Positions 12,148 through 24,955 of a DNA stretch of 64,000 nucleotides are shown here, one piece after another. The stretch covers positions 26,504,922-26,568,921 of the forward strand of contig JARWKL010000013.1 in NCBI GenBank assembly GCA_029961685.1. Direction: 5' to 3'. The notes below the pieces were generated by a model. The model was not told where the DNA came from and did not search any database. It saw only the letters and a list, made by a program, of their open reading frames with translations. The position numbers and the translations under genes were made by a program. Within the stretch, counting starts at the first letter, position 1; each line of letters begins with the position of its first letter. The DNA is from Aristolochia californica. Its lineage: Eukaryota > Streptophyta > Magnoliopsida > Piperales > Aristolochiaceae.

Positions 12148-12597
12148 TTAGTGCCTCACGTTTTTTTGAAATATTTTTCTAATTGGAAATTCTTATTAAA
12201 AAATCATATAATTTTTTAAGTAACATTTTCCTGCCAAGATGGGTTAGAAAACTATATAGAAAATTTTTGAATAAGTATTTGACAGTTGATGCTGTAATAC
12301 TTTTAACATGAGGTAATTTTCATAAAAATTTTGTGTTTGACATTTTATTTGATTAAAAATTTATCGATAAGTATAGTAATATATTAAATTGATTATTAAT
12401 TTTTATTTATTTCCTTGGAAGAGGCAATAAGAGGTCCATTTAACTTTCCTAAGAAAATTTTAAAATATTTCTTTTAATTTTCTAATAAGTTACTAATAGT
12501 AATAGGATTTTATTTAAAGATTTTTTTGGAAATATGTATCCTAGGAAAAATATTTCTATTTTTTCCTAGAATATAATTTTTCAATCAGGGGCACTAA
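12148..12597. mobile_element. MITE-like element with TTAGTGCC ends
   Basis: AT-rich segment with inverted ends TTAGTGCCTC (12148-12157) and GGGGCACTAA (12588-12597). It is nested in the right half of the hAT-like element. The same terminal motif bounds the 107-bp element at 47470-47576. Just upstream (about 12050-12150) a 70-base unit ending GGGACTATTAGTG is duplicated. No coding capacity is seen. Confidence 0.5.
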
Positions 12598-13212
12598 GGA
12601 GGCCATAGTAATTTTATAGCTAGATTTAGAAATTACAAAATAAGCTAGACAATATTTGGGGTAAAAAAATTAATATTGGTGCGTTCTAATCCATTATCGA
12701 GATTCAATCCCGAATCTCCCTTATCATTATTTTTTTAAAATGTATGCATAATTTTATATATAATTTATTTGACATATATTTTATGCAGAGTATTAAATGT
12801 ATGTTGAAGCTCGAACTCAGTTAAAATTATTAGGCTCGAGCTTGATTAAAATTTTAGGCTCGAGGCTATGGTCGACTCGAGCTCGAGTTTGAAATATTTA
12901 AATCAAGTTCAGATTGAACATAGAAAGGTTTGGACTTATCTCAATTCGATGTCACCCTTATGCCCAATTTTATGTAGAGGTCATGCCCAAATTTATGTAA
13001 AATATATACATAATTTTATATACAATTTATTTGATATGTTTTTTTTTAAAGTTTTAAAAGTATGTTGGAGCTCAAACTTGAGACATGTATTTTTTGAAAA
13101 CTTTTAAATGGATGTTGAAGCTCGAGCTCGAGTTCGGAATATTTAAATCAAATTCGGCTCGAACATAGACAGATTCGAGCTCGGCTCGGCTCGATGCCAC
13201 CCTAGTTACTAT

Positions 13213-14600
13213 TACATAGAATAAGTATTTAGGATTGATGTATCTATTCATTTGTATTATATTGTGAAATCTACCTATTTGAGAGATGTAATTTAGGGCT
13301 AAAATATAAGCAAATAACCTTTGTCTATTGGGTCTAGCCTTGGCAAGACAAGTTATCTTCATCTTATTTATTAAGAGTAGTCTAAGTGGTTGAAGAGTAA
13401 AAATTATCATACATTGTTGTTAGTGCTTACCTTAAGTTCTTGTGTGAGTTGGTGGTACTGAAAATCTATATGTGCCTAGTGAACTGCTTCTGTAAATCCC
13501 CTTATAAAGCTAGGCTGGTATGCCTAGTAAGCTATTTTAAAATCCCTTTGTGGGTCTAGGCACGATAGCCAAGTTGGTAGTAGGAAAATCCCTATGTGGA
13601 TCTTCATGAGAGCCTAATTTACTGCTTTCAATTTTGTGATGGTGTGCATTGTAATTGGTTGTTCATAGTTAATTGAATGACATAAGTTCTTGTGTGAGAA
13701 ACATGATATTTGGCTATAAAGAAAATTGATGTAAGTGTCATATGATAACCCGAACAAATTGAATTTACTCTAAGGTGCAAATATCTTGGGAGTGGATGAA
13801 CAATCTGTAAATAAGTTTGTGAACTACTATAAATCCTTATTTGTTCTTTGTGTGTTATTGCTTGTACTTGATATTTTTACCTTGAAATCGATACTACATA
13901 TTAGAATTATTCAAAATAGTGACACACATAATGTAAATTAAATAAAATTAAAAAGAAGTAAAAAACAACAACACAATTATTTATTAGATTACAATAATCA
14001 GATAGAAGATGACGAAGATAAAAAAAGTCGTGAGTTGGTCTAATATACGCAACCTGTTTAAGAATTTAGTAGAAAAGAGTTAAAAAAAAAACAGAAGAAG
14101 AAGAAACCCAATGATCGGATCTAATTTTACGTGTTTTTTCTAAAAATTATAAATTATTTCTTTATAACCAACATTTTCATTTCTTTAAAGATGAATAATA
14201 ATAATTTCAATTTTTTTTCATTGTTGGTATAATAATAAATTACTCATAAATCATAAATAAAAATAAATAATTTATAAAATTACTCTAGAATGGATATAAA
14301 TGCAATTGAGAACGAATGGACGACCAGGATGACTTTAGAGAAATCCTTCACACGTGGCGAATCTCTTTTCCTTCTTTTCTCTGTCCGCAGGATTTATTGT
14401 GCCCCGCCCTACGTATCTTCTCACATCTAAAAAACCTTACGACCATCCGTAACCTCGTTCTACCAATCCCCTGTCTCCACGTTTCATCAATGAGGTGACA
14501 CGCTCGAGTCGCCACTCCTTGATCATGACCGGGGCTACGTGGACGCGTGAGATGTTCGACACGCCACCCTACGGTGGTGGACCGGCTATTGGCGGTCGAG
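13213..14600. other. Intergenic AT-rich DNA upstream of SLK2
   Basis: No gene is recognised. The stretch 13410-13680 contains degenerate repeats of 'AAATCCC..TGTGG.TCTAGGCA', like the 3' part of some plant LTRs, but no boundary could be set. From about 14300 the base composition becomes GC-richer toward the SLK2 promoter. Confidence 0.5.
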
Positions 14601-14639
14601 TAGGGTTGGAGCACCGTCCCGGCTGCAATTCCCGCGAGG

Positions 14640-14719
14640 TATAAAAAAAGCGTCGGCGAGGCGCTGTGGCGGTTCCGACAGGAGACGAGGCCGGCGTTTC
14701 TTTTTCTTAGCTTGGTTTC
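14640..14719 (+). promoter_or_regulatory. TATA box and 5' leader exon of the SLK2-type gene
   Basis: A TATAAAAAAA box begins at 14640 in a GC-rich setting. Transcription would be expected to start near 14670. A strong donor (TTTC^GTAAGTATA) lies at 14719/14720, giving a short leader exon and a leader intron of up to 901 bases ending at the acceptor before 15621. There is no ATG between the TATA box and the donor. Confidence 0.6.
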
Positions 14720-15620
14720 GTAAGTATATAAAGTTACTCGTTTCCTCTCTGTGTTGTTTGTTTTGTTGATCTTTTATTATTCTTCATGTTTTCTCTCTGC
14801 AATTACAGTGATCCTCAAGTCGTTGGGTAGATGAACTGTAACTTTATCCTGGTTTATGGTTTTTCTCTTTTGATGTAGATTCTGGGTAAATTTTTCTTTG
14901 TTATGGTGTTTCTTGATTGGAATCGTGCTTGATTACGGTTGTTTCCTGATTCTGTATTTCCTTTTACCATAGATTTTACAATTAGATAATGGTATTAGGT
15001 TTTCTTTCTTTCTTTTTTGTTTTAATCATATTCTCTTGTGTATTTGAACCGATTGGCGGGTTGGGTTAAAGTTGTTGCTATTCTAGTGAGTTAAGTTTTC
15101 AGGCTTCTCAGACTGTATTAGCCGAAAGAATTGTTCTTTGAGTATTAGGGTTTTCACGGGGAGAATTGGAAGCCAACTTTTAGTTCAGAGGGTGTGTGAT
15201 GATAATGTGCATTATCTTTTGGTAAAAGCATCTCTACGAACTCTGCGATTACGTTTTGTTTTCTGATTTTTCTTTCCTTAGCTTGATTATTGGCTACTTC
15301 GTATGCTTTTTATCTGGTTGGTTGAACAGCTTATGTGTCTCGTGTGGACTGAACAATTTTTGTGCAACTTGAACAGATACTTACACGACTGCAGTGAAGT
15401 TCTTGTCCTCGGATCCTTACACCTGATTGTTTTTGCTGGGGGTCTGTTGTTGATTATTCACCGGTTAGATCTTTTTATTTGGTATAGTTTGGAAAGGAAG
15501 TAATTTTTCTTTTCTTATATTAGCGATATAGGTAATGGTCCTCTTAAGGCTGTCACCTTGACTTTTTCTTATGAGTTCTGTGGTTCCACCTTAATTTACA
15601 AGCGTACCGATTGTCTTTAG

Positions 15621-16454
15621 GACTGGCTTTGGAGAGCTACCTGGATCCCAGCTGCCAGTCAGAGGTGCCCACTGTGGCACCCTCTCAGGTGGCTGGTGGG
15701 CCGGCCCAGTCTTCCTCTGCCTCTGGCATCTTCTTCCAAGGAGACGGGACCCAGGCACCAGGGAACTCCCAGTTGAATTCATCTTTTGTGAACTCATCTG
15801 GTTCTATCTCTGCTGCTGGGCGGTCCGCTCTGGGGCCTGCCTCTGGTGGGGACATGAACAGGGTGTTAAATAGCGCAGCAAACTCTGGACCTAGTGTTGG
15901 TGCAAGTTCGCTGGTCACAGATGCGAACTCTGCACTCTCAGGAGGATCCCACTTGCAGAGAAGTGCAAGTATAAATGCAGAATCATATATGCGATTGCCT
16001 GCCTCGCCTATGTCGTTTTCATCCAACAATATTAGCATTTCGGGTTCTTCTGTCTTGGATGGCTCTTCCGTTGTGCAGCAGAGCCCCCACCAAGACCAAA
16101 CTTCCCAACAGATTGGACAGAGGCAGCAGCACCAAGCAGCTTCCAGTGCCACATCTCAGCCAACAGGCCCCCCAGGGCAAGTTTCACTTTCAGGCTCACA
16201 TGTTCCATCCTCCTTAAACCAAGAGCCGAGTAGCTTATTACCAGTGCAAAAGAAGCCAAGACTAGATATCCGGCAGGAAGAAATTTTACAGCAGCAAGTC
16301 ATACAGCAACTGATGCAAAGGCAGGACCCTGCACATGGGCATAATCCACATTTACAAGCCCTACTTCAGCAGCAGAAAATTCTTCAGCAGAGGCAGCATT
16401 TGTTGCAATCAATGCCACAAATTCAACGTACCCACATGCAGCAGCAGCAGCAGC

Positions 16455-16500
<46 letters not shown>

Positions 16501-19500
16501 GATGAGGCATCCTTTGCAACAAGGTGTTCATCCATCAACAGCTATTAGGCGCCCATATGACAGTGGCATATGTGCCCGTCGGCTTATGCAATATATATAC
16601 CACCAGCGGCACCGTCCTGCAGTATGTTGATGGTTTATTTGCATGCTTGGAGATCTTTCTTCTGTTACTAAAATTACATGCACCTGATATTCTGTTGAGC
16701 TGCTTGCAGGATAATAGTATTTTATACTGGAGGAAATTTGTAGCAGAGTATTTCGCTCCGCGTGCTAAGAAGAGGTGGTGTTTATCTTTATATGATAGTG
16801 TTGGACATCATGCGTTAGGTGTTTTTCCTCAGGCATCCATGGTTAGTTTTGTCGTTTCTAATGAACTTGTTTATTTACCTAGATACAGAAAGTGAGCCTA
16901 AAACATTTCTTCTATATATACCATCTGATCATGCAATATATTGATTGAGTTGGTTATGATTTTACGTGCATACATATCTCAAGCTCCAGTTGTAGATTTG
17001 CATGGGATTTATATAGGCTTTTGTGTATTCTTTATCTGTTCTCATCTTAGTGTGCTCTTGCCTCTGCAGGATGCATGGCATTGTGATATTTGTGGATCAA
17101 AATCTGGAAGGGGATTTGGTTAGTTGTTTCACCTGCATGTGTTGCCTAATTTATTCTGGAGCTTATGTCTTTTCAGTTTCTTGTTTTCCTTTGTTTGCTT
17201 CTAGTTATAATCTGAGAAACTCTGAACAAAAGATGGAGAAGGTGAGAGAAGAAAAGAACTTGTTGTGCTGGTCTTGCCAGCCTCCAGTCTACTTGCCTTT
17301 ATAGCCATTTTCTAAATGGAGTTTGAGCACAAAAAGGAGTTTGCAAATATGCAGAAACATGAACTTATGAGGAGTTGTAAAGCTAATTTTCTTTGGTTGC
17401 TACACAACTTTAGACCTATAGAAAAAAGACTTCTAATATATCTTCTTTTATTAGTCCAACACCCCTTTAAGCCAGAGTATGTAGGTTATAGATGCCCATC
17501 TTGCCGAAGATCAATGACATTAAAGCTGACAATGTTGAAACATGCAATTTCGATCTGGCTTTATTCTACAACTTGTTTCACAGATAATTCTTCAGAAAGG
17601 TTCTAAGCTTTGTGCAATCATTTGATCTTTTTATGTCTGTCAAAGAGATTTTTGGACCTATTTTCATCAACATGAATACCCTTAACATGGAGTGCCACCT
17701 TGAAATCTTGGTAAATACCCATTCAAGCTGACACTGATGAAACATGCAATTTAGATTCGACTTTATTCTACACCTTGTTTCACATAAAATTCTTCGGAAA
17801 GATTCTAAGCTTTGTGCAATCATTTGAACTTCTGCATCTGTCAAATAGATTTTTGGACCTATTTTCATCAACATGAATACCTCAACATGGAGTCCCACCT
17901 TGAATCATTAAATAAGTGAAGCATAATAGGAAGTATCAAATTTGTTGTTCAACATTTAACTTCTTTCTTCTTCCCCTTAAATAGCATCGCCATCTCAAGA
18001 AGTGCAACTGGACAGAGCCTATGGCAATTTGATAGGCTAGAAAACAAATTATAAAGACGAAGAGATGGACTCTCACAACTTTAATTAGAGAGTATGCCAA
18101 AACAGAGAAGAAAAGGGGAAGAAAAAAATGGTGATACGAGTGCGGTTTAAAATAAACAAAGACGCAATATATAGTTTTGAACAGAGAGTGGTGATAACAA
18201 TCACAAAGTAGAAAAGTATTAGATTAGATTGTATTGGAATAGTTTTATCCCGCCTGCAGAGTCGAGCACAAAAGATTTATAGACTCCACAATAAAGAGAT
18301 GAATCTGGAGGATTCAAAACAAAGGATTTAATCAAAATACCATAACAAAAGAATGCTTACCAAAATAATGTCAAAACTAGCACTAAAATACCCAGACTGG
18401 TTTGGCTGATTGAATCGGACTGGGCCCCTATCTAGGTCAAGGTAACTAAACCAGAAAAGGAAAAAACTGGCGAATCCGGCTGGATCAGCTGGGTAAACTG
18501 TTGAATCAGCTGGTCACCCGTGTTGCTTGCAGAGAAAAGTTCTTCCCAAGCGTAGAGAATGAAGGGGAGGACTGCGGGGAGGGTCCTATCATTTTTGCAC
18601 CCCAGGGGTGGGGAAGGGCACTGGTTAAGATTTCTTATCTTGATGTAATTTTCATTAGAAATTTGGATTTATATGTCAGAAGATAAGTAGGTACCTTTGT
18701 AGTGTTCTATTTATCTCCCACTAGTACCTATTTTGCTCTTTCAGCTGCAAACCTGTCCAATATATATGTTCATCTAATCAGTGTGCATGTTGTAAAAAAC
18801 AAAAACACACTTGGACATCTGTATTCTTATATCTTAAATCTTCTCTGTAGGGAGTTTATCTTTCACTTTAATTTTGTTCCATAAGGTGTTGAATTTATCT
18901 TCTTGTTACTTTGTTTTTGTTATATTTTTGCTTTATTTTATAGTTTTTTGCCACGATTGTATATTCTAATTGCAGTGTGCAAACACTGAAAGATATTTTT
19001 TATCTTTTTGCTGATAAAGTTTATTTTTATATTTCATCTGGGTGCAGAGACTACATATGAAGTACTCCCTCGTCTTAGCAAAATAAAATTTGACAGCGGC
19101 GTTATCGACGAGCTTTTGTTTCTTGACCTGCCTCATGAGTATAGATTTCCTTCAGGGTTAATGATGTTGGAGTACGGGAAGGCAATTCAAGAGAGTGTCT
19201 ATGAGCAGCTTCGTGTTGTTCGGGAGGGCCAACTTCGTATAATGTTCACTCCTGATTTGAAAGTAAAACAATTGCCCTAAATTTATGTAGCACTGGAGAC
19301 CTTTTCTTTCCTCTTAATCTTTGAGGGTATTTCTAATTTATTATATGTTTCTGCATTAGATTTTGTCATGGGAATTTTGTGCTCGCCGCCATGAAGAGCT
19401 TTTGCCTCGGAGATTAATAGCACCTCAGGTATGACATTGTACTCTTGCTGTGGTAAGCTTGTCCATGTAATTTTCATGTTTTATGACAGCAATTGTCATT

Positions 19501-22500
19501 ATTGACTTTTTAGGAACCCTTTCTAGTGCCACTTAGATATGGGTCTAAACAAGCGAGGTTCGGGGTGATTCCACTGGCAGGGGTCGAAATCTGGTTTACC
19601 AGTTTAGTGGTACTGACCTGAGTGATTGAGTTTTTCAAAATGAGAACTCAAATGATATATTGTAAATTGGGTTAAGAAACTGACCTGCTCTCCCAATCTC
19701 CTGAAAAAGAAAAGGTAGCTGATAAAAAGTAATATTAAAGGGGTTGAAATTTTCAATTACCATCCACATGCCTTGACCCCTGCATACTGCATTAATCCCT
19801 CCGTGCAATTAACCTGGGGTTAGAGATCACAGATAGCAATATCAGTGCCTTTTCTTGCAGGAGCCTGTTGTTTCTGTTGTAATTGTAGTTTATTGGCCGC
19901 GTAACTAAATTTTAGCAAGATGTAAGCTCTCCGCTCTACAGTGAAGTGCATAAGTTGAAGGCATTGAGTTTCTTGCTGTCTGAACCTTTAGACAGTGTGG
20001 GTAACCTGGAGGCAAGAAACAACCAGAAAACTGTAATCTGTGCTTACATTTGATGGGTTAAATGTGAAGGACAGTAAGTAGGATTCTGCAAGTCCTAAAA
20101 AAACCAGAAAACTGAAAATTGGATAAAATGTGAAGGTCAGTCAATTGGATTTCTGCAACTCTTCAAAAAAATTACAAGAAAAATAAATATAAGACACGCA
20201 GGTTGGTTATAATTTTTTGTTTGTAAAAAGTGTTTAAAGTAGCTCTGAGTAACAATGAAATGTTGGAGTAGAGAGAGATCATTGACATAAAAGTAACTGA
20301 CAAAAAGATGGAAGGAAGAAGTTCAGGTTCTCATCTGGTGTGCTTGTAGAAAGTCGCTAGGATTAGCATCCGACCGGTAATAGGCTGTGTGGGTGGTGGG
20401 CCATTAGGAATGAGAAGAGAATATTGACAACTCAGTGGATCCATGATGCACACTCTTGAACGTGGACCTGACCCAGTCAATAACGGGATTCAGAATGTAA
20501 ATCTAAACCAAGTTTGTTGTCAGGTCAGGTTTTTCCCTTCCAATAAAATCCCCAAAACTTTTTATTTGTGATTGGATAAGACATGTTTGTTGTTAGCTGC
20601 CATACCTGTTGCTTTTGTTGAAAGGTGTTTTACTCTTTCGTATCCTGTTGTTGTGGGAGTGCTGCAATTGTTAATTTGAGTGTCTTTATTCTTATAATAT
20701 TTTTTTCTGGTGGAAAGATAATGTTAATGAAAATCTTGCTGAATAGGTATGTTCCTTCTCGCAGGTGAACCAATTGGTGCAGGTGGCTCAAAAATACCAA
20801 ACTGCTGTAAATGAGGGGGGTTCTGCTGGAGTTTCAACTCAAGATTTACAATCAAATTGCAATATGTAAGTCAGCTTTGCTACGTCCAAGTAAATTTTTA
20901 TCTAATGCTTTCCATCGACTCAAAAGTAGTGTCCTTGCATGGTTACTGTATTGCATTTGTGACGTTTGTGCATGTAGTTATGTATTTTCTTGATTTAGTG
21001 GCTTAAGTTGTAGTTTGGCTCAAACAGTATTGTATCTCTCTCCTCGTTGCAGTCTATGCCATAACTAGTTTGGTTCGACTCTAATGCCACCAAATTACAG
21101 AAATGAAGTTGAGGGACAAAGCTTGAAATTTCTGGTCATGTTTTTGTAACTAGCAGTAGGTAGTACAAGAAATAAAGTTACTAAGAAGTTGTTCTTGGAA
21201 AAGGAAAGAGAACAATACTGCTTCAACAACCAAAATGAAAACTTGTTGAAAGTTGCAGCAGATTCACCTATTTATAGACTAAAACTTGCCAAAATAAGTA
21301 ATATCACCACAACGAAAATTTCCTAAGTGTAAATATCCTACTTACAATTGAATTATGACTTTCTATAGTGGAATCAGCAGCTAAGAAAAAAATCCAACAA
21401 CTAATTTAAAAGGAGACCATCAATAACGTACTTGCTAACTTTGGAACTTTACTAAATTGACTATTAATGAAGAAGGTTTGCTAACCAAAGATTTCCTTAA
21501 AAAAAATCTCCTAGCTGAGACTATAGACCAACTAGGAAACAACTAAAAGTGGAAGCATGCCGACTTTCCTAGATAGAACTAAAAGTATAATATTTGCCTA
21601 AAATAGTCTTTCCAAAACATAGAAGCAGTTGTATTTCAGTCTTTCTTCTTTCATTTTGTTCTTCCTTCTTTTATATATCTTCAATTGTTTTGAATGGCTT
21701 TCTTCTTTCACAAGTGAGCCATGTCCTCTTTGAAGAAACTTGATCTTGAACTCTTTGTTTCAGCTTCGTGCTTGCCATAATATGGTGATAGACGTGCATT
21801 CTATAATTCCATTTCAGCTTGCTTCCTATTGTGTTGGATGGTAGAAACAAGACAAAACCCATCTTTTCTTCATCAATTTCCTTCTTAAAATTTGTCCAAT
21901 AGGAGCATAGAATAAGTTGAACTTTTCATGACTCTTTGAAAATTCACATGTTTGCATAACTAGCAGTAGCTACAGTATAAGATAAAAAGTTACTAAGAAA
22001 CTATTTTCTTGAAAGCAAAAGAATGTTGCTCTAGCAACAAAAAAATTGTTAATATTCAAAACTTGTTAAAATTTACAACTGATTCAACTATTTACAGACT
22101 CTAAAATATCCAAAGACGTGCTAAAATCAGTAGCATCACCATGAAAATTTCATAAGAGTGAACACCCTAATTACAATTGAATTTGTGGTTTTCTATGGTG
22201 AAATCAGTTACTAAAAAAGAATTTTAACAACAAAGTTAGCTGGATAGTATTAATAATGAACTTACCAACGTTTGAAGCTTTCTAAATTGACTATTAAATG
22301 GATCTATACCGTGCCTATTTGTATGGAGGCTTCAAGAAGCATTCAGTTCCTTCTGTCTTGAGAAGTCTAGACATTTTTGTTAGAGGCTCCTCTTGTCTCC
22401 TGCCTGCCTGCCTGCCTGCCTGCCTTCCTGCTTGGTCTTCTACTACTTTCACATTTGTGACTATGGTTTTGATATATGAGAAAGCATTTGGTGATGGATT

Positions 22501-24073
22501 TCTGGTTTTGTTAGTGTTAGTGTTAAAAAAGTATGGTGGCCTTCGGTGCATGTAGCAGGTGGTGGGAACTCTGTTGTATTGTTCAGGTTGGTTAGACAGG
22601 ATGAGATATTAATGGATGGCACTAAAAGAAGTTGTGGGAGGATGTAGTTGGGAGTGTTTGCTGAAACGAGTTCCACATCCAGAAAGGAATAATCTATGAT
22701 GATGATCAGAGGGAGAAGATTGTTTTTTGGAACTCTGCCATTTAGATTCTTGGTCAGCTCTTTGGTTTACAGGGATCTTCTTTCACTTCCAGTGAAGTGT
22801 TGAGTGTTTTTTTGTTATTGCCAGTATGGTGATCGTTGATGTGGTGTGACAGGTTTGTTACAGCAGGTCGTCAGTTGGCAAGGAATCTGGACTTGCAATC
22901 ATTAAATGATTTAGGATTTTCCAAAAGATATGTTAGATGCCTGCAGGTATGCATGTACAGTTTTTGGGTGCTACTATTTTTCTCTAATAAATTTCGGCAC
23001 TGTAATGTTTTTTTCTTTCTTTGCAGATTTCTGAGGTTGTTAGCAGCATGAAAGATTTGATAGATTTTAGCCGGGAGAACAACATGGGTCCAATCGGTAA
23101 TTTTCTTATTGTTGTTACCCTTTCACTAGTAATTTTCACTTGATTTTGTCTTGCCTTCGTTTATCTATTCTCTTAGACAAACAGTTCATGTTTCTAATTT
23201 GCAGAAAGCTTAAAAAGTTATCCTCGGCAGGCTGCTGCTCAAGCGAAGCTTCAAGTCCAAAAAATGCAGGAAATGGAACAGCTTGTTAATGCTCGGGGTC
23301 TGCCTGCAGATCAAAGCAATCTCAATAAGATAATGGCAATTCATCCTGGTCTTAACACTCACATGAACAATAACCAGATGAATGGAAATCCTAATAGTTC
23401 AGCAGTTCAGTCTGCAGTAGCATTGAGCAATTACCAGAACTTGCTGAGACAGAATTCCATGAACTTCAGCTCAAATAATGCTGTTCATGTGGATGCTTCA
23501 ACTTCTTTCAACAATCCAAATCAGGCTCAATCTTTACCATTTCAAAGCGCTGTTTCTTCAATGCCAGGATCGACCTTCCAAAATTCTGCCATGAACGGCC
23601 AACCATGTGCACATCCTCCAGAAAACGGGATAAAACATGGACAGCCATCCTCTCAAGGAAACCAACATCTGCAACAACATATGATTCAGCAACTCCTGCA
23701 TGAAATGATAAACAATAATAATGGGCGTGTGCAACAGCCATCACTTGGTGGACAGAATACAACAACAAATGCAGCAGATGTCTTTACTGGGGCTGGTGGT
23801 ACTGGGAGTTTACTGGGGCGAGTGGGCCCAAGTGTGGTTGGTTTTGGGAATAACACAAGCAATGTGCCCAATAACTCCGTCGGCTTTGTTCCTAGCAGGA
23901 ATAACAGTTTCAAGACCGTCTCTAACAGTTCTCCAACTGTGAGTGGGATCTCCTTCAGCGTAAGGCAGGATTCTGTTCAGAATCTCCATCTGTCAGAGCT
24001 GGTTCAGGATATACCTCGAGAATTTTCGGACAATGGGTTGTTTAATGATGAAGCCTTTGGCTGGAAGTCATGA
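15621..24073 (+). CDS. SLK2: SEUSS-like transcriptional co-regulator (SLK2 type)
   Basis: Plant LIM-domain-binding-type co-regulator; in Arabidopsis, SEUSS/SLK proteins act with LEUNIG-type co-repressors in the nucleus. Nine coding exons join in frame: 15621-16621, 16710-16841, 17070-17118, 19048-19262, 19360-19428, 20765-20865, 22853-22946, 23027-23096, 23205-24073 (about 866 codons, near family length). The N-terminal part has the conserved 'SSASGIFFQGDG', 'LVTDANSALSGG' and 'RLPASPMSFSSNNISISGSS' blocks, then Gln-rich sequence with a 21-Gln run. The conserved Ldb-type domain runs from 'RRPYDSGICARRLMQY' in exon 1 to 'MGPIESLKSYPR' in exon 9. The C-terminus ends in GWKS. No ATG precedes codon 78 (15854): the start is non-AUG or lies in an unseen exon. 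SLK1/SLK3 are not excluded. Confidence 0.93.
16439..16501 (+). repeat. CAG/CAA trinucleotide run encoding 21 Gln
   Basis: In-frame CAG then CAA codons within the first large SLK2 exon encode 21 consecutive glutamines. Long pure CAA runs are prone to length change, and Gln-rich tracts at this place are normal for SEUSS/SLK proteins. Confidence 0.95.
17523..17905. repeat. Tandem duplication in SLK2 intron 3
   Basis: Two direct copies, 17523-17705 and 17725-17905, with a period of about 202 bases. Shared blocks include 'CTAAGCTTTGTGCAATCATTT' (nearly identical) and 'TTTTCATCAACATGAATACC'. The minus strand is open across both copies with a repeated 'FMLMKIGPKI.LTD' peptide. I do not recognise this and regard it as incidental or as a relic. 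Confidence 0.8.
21140..22300. repeat. Long direct repeats in SLK2 intron 6
   Basis: Copies at about 21140-21480 and 21950-22300 share 'AACTAGCAGTAG', 'AAAGTTACTAAGAA', 'TTACAATTGAATT' and 'AAATTGACTATTAA'. They are some 810 bases apart in the same orientation, with about 470 bases of unique sequence between them. This could be a decayed LTR pair or TRIM, or a simple duplication. No primer-binding site was recognised. Confidence 0.65.
22399..22424. repeat. Tetranucleotide (CCTG)n microsatellite
   Basis: About six CCTG units in SLK2 intron 6. Confidence 0.9.
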
Positions 24074-24955
24074 AGGAAGAAGTGTGATTGTTTGGCCTGG
24101 TTTCTTCTCTTTATTGTTGTACAGGTACTTGTGGGTGCTTCTCTCGGCATTGTTGTTGTTTTATAACTATGCCTTTGATATGCTACTGAGGGGCTTTTTC
24201 TCCGTGCGTCTGGAGTGCGGCCGTTTTGAGGCGTGCCATTTCTCTGTATTCTGCTGCTGATGCTGCACAGTGAAGAAGATCTATTTTAGTTTCAGTTTAT
24301 GCCCATATTGGTTAACTTGAACTTCCCCTCCCTAGTAAGATTTATTGTTCTTCCCTTTCAAAATCCATTAAAAGGGTTTCTGGTTGACATTCATGTCTGA
24401 TACTTTTTACTTTTTTCTAGGAACACTTGTTGTAACTAGTCAATCTTAGACAACTCGTTTTTTAATTGCAAAAGGGTTTTACTTTGTAAATGCAGCCTTT
24501 TCAACAGCAGTGATTAATTAAATACCCTAATTTGGAGTAACATCTTATAACTCGAATTCTAATAAATAGTAACTAACTTTCGTGTTTGTATTCTCCATCC
24601 CATGGGAAGCTTTCAAAATAGAGTGATTTTGAGTGCTTAGGTAGTCAATTTGAGTGCGTAGGTCTCTTTTCTTCTTCCTCCATGGACCATTTCTTTGTCT
24701 TTTGCACTTTTATTCCCCTTTGTTCGTCTCTGTGTTCTTTTCTCTCAACCTTAGGCACTTAGATTGATAATGATTCATATGAGAATGGCAGATACATCTG
24801 AAATGTGACCATTATGAGTGGAAGGCAAAGAATTTTCAATGTGACATCATGGACAGGTGGTTTTATACTTAAAAAGAGAAACAGGGAATTCATGGAAGAT
24901 TATTTGAATATGCTTCATCAACCGAAATAGAAGGATTAACGAAAATTGATTGAGT
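24074..24955 (+). other. SLK2 3' UTR and downstream intergenic DNA
   Basis: T-rich and G/T-rich sequence follows the stop codon at 24071-24073, as expected of a plant 3' UTR. No unambiguous polyadenylation signal was fixed. No gene is recognised before the fold-back element. Confidence 0.5.

Larger units (their letters stand above)
11021..13204. mobile_element. Non-autonomous hAT-like transposon, copy 1
   Basis: The ends are inverted repeats: TAGGGGTGGCATCGAACCGAG on the left begins the element, and its near-complement ending GATGCCACCCTA closes it. They are flanked by 8-bp duplications GTTGCTAT (11013-11020) and GTTACTAT (13205-13212), one mismatch apart. TAGGGGTGGCA-type ends and 8-bp duplications fit hAT. 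A palindrome GAACCATGGTTC lies at 11090-11101. The core (about 11090-11890) is GC-rich, and a Cassandra TRIM is inserted in it. A C-homopolymer lies near 11937-11960. The right half is AT-rich with repeated CTCGAGCTCGAG-like motifs. No transposase frame is present. It is homologous, in opposite orientation, to 29307-30568. Confidence 0.82.

Noticed and set aside
15685..16538. Minus-strand frames under SLK2 exon 1
   Set aside because: They are shadows of the SLK2 coding sequence, including a poly-Val translation of the CAA repeat.
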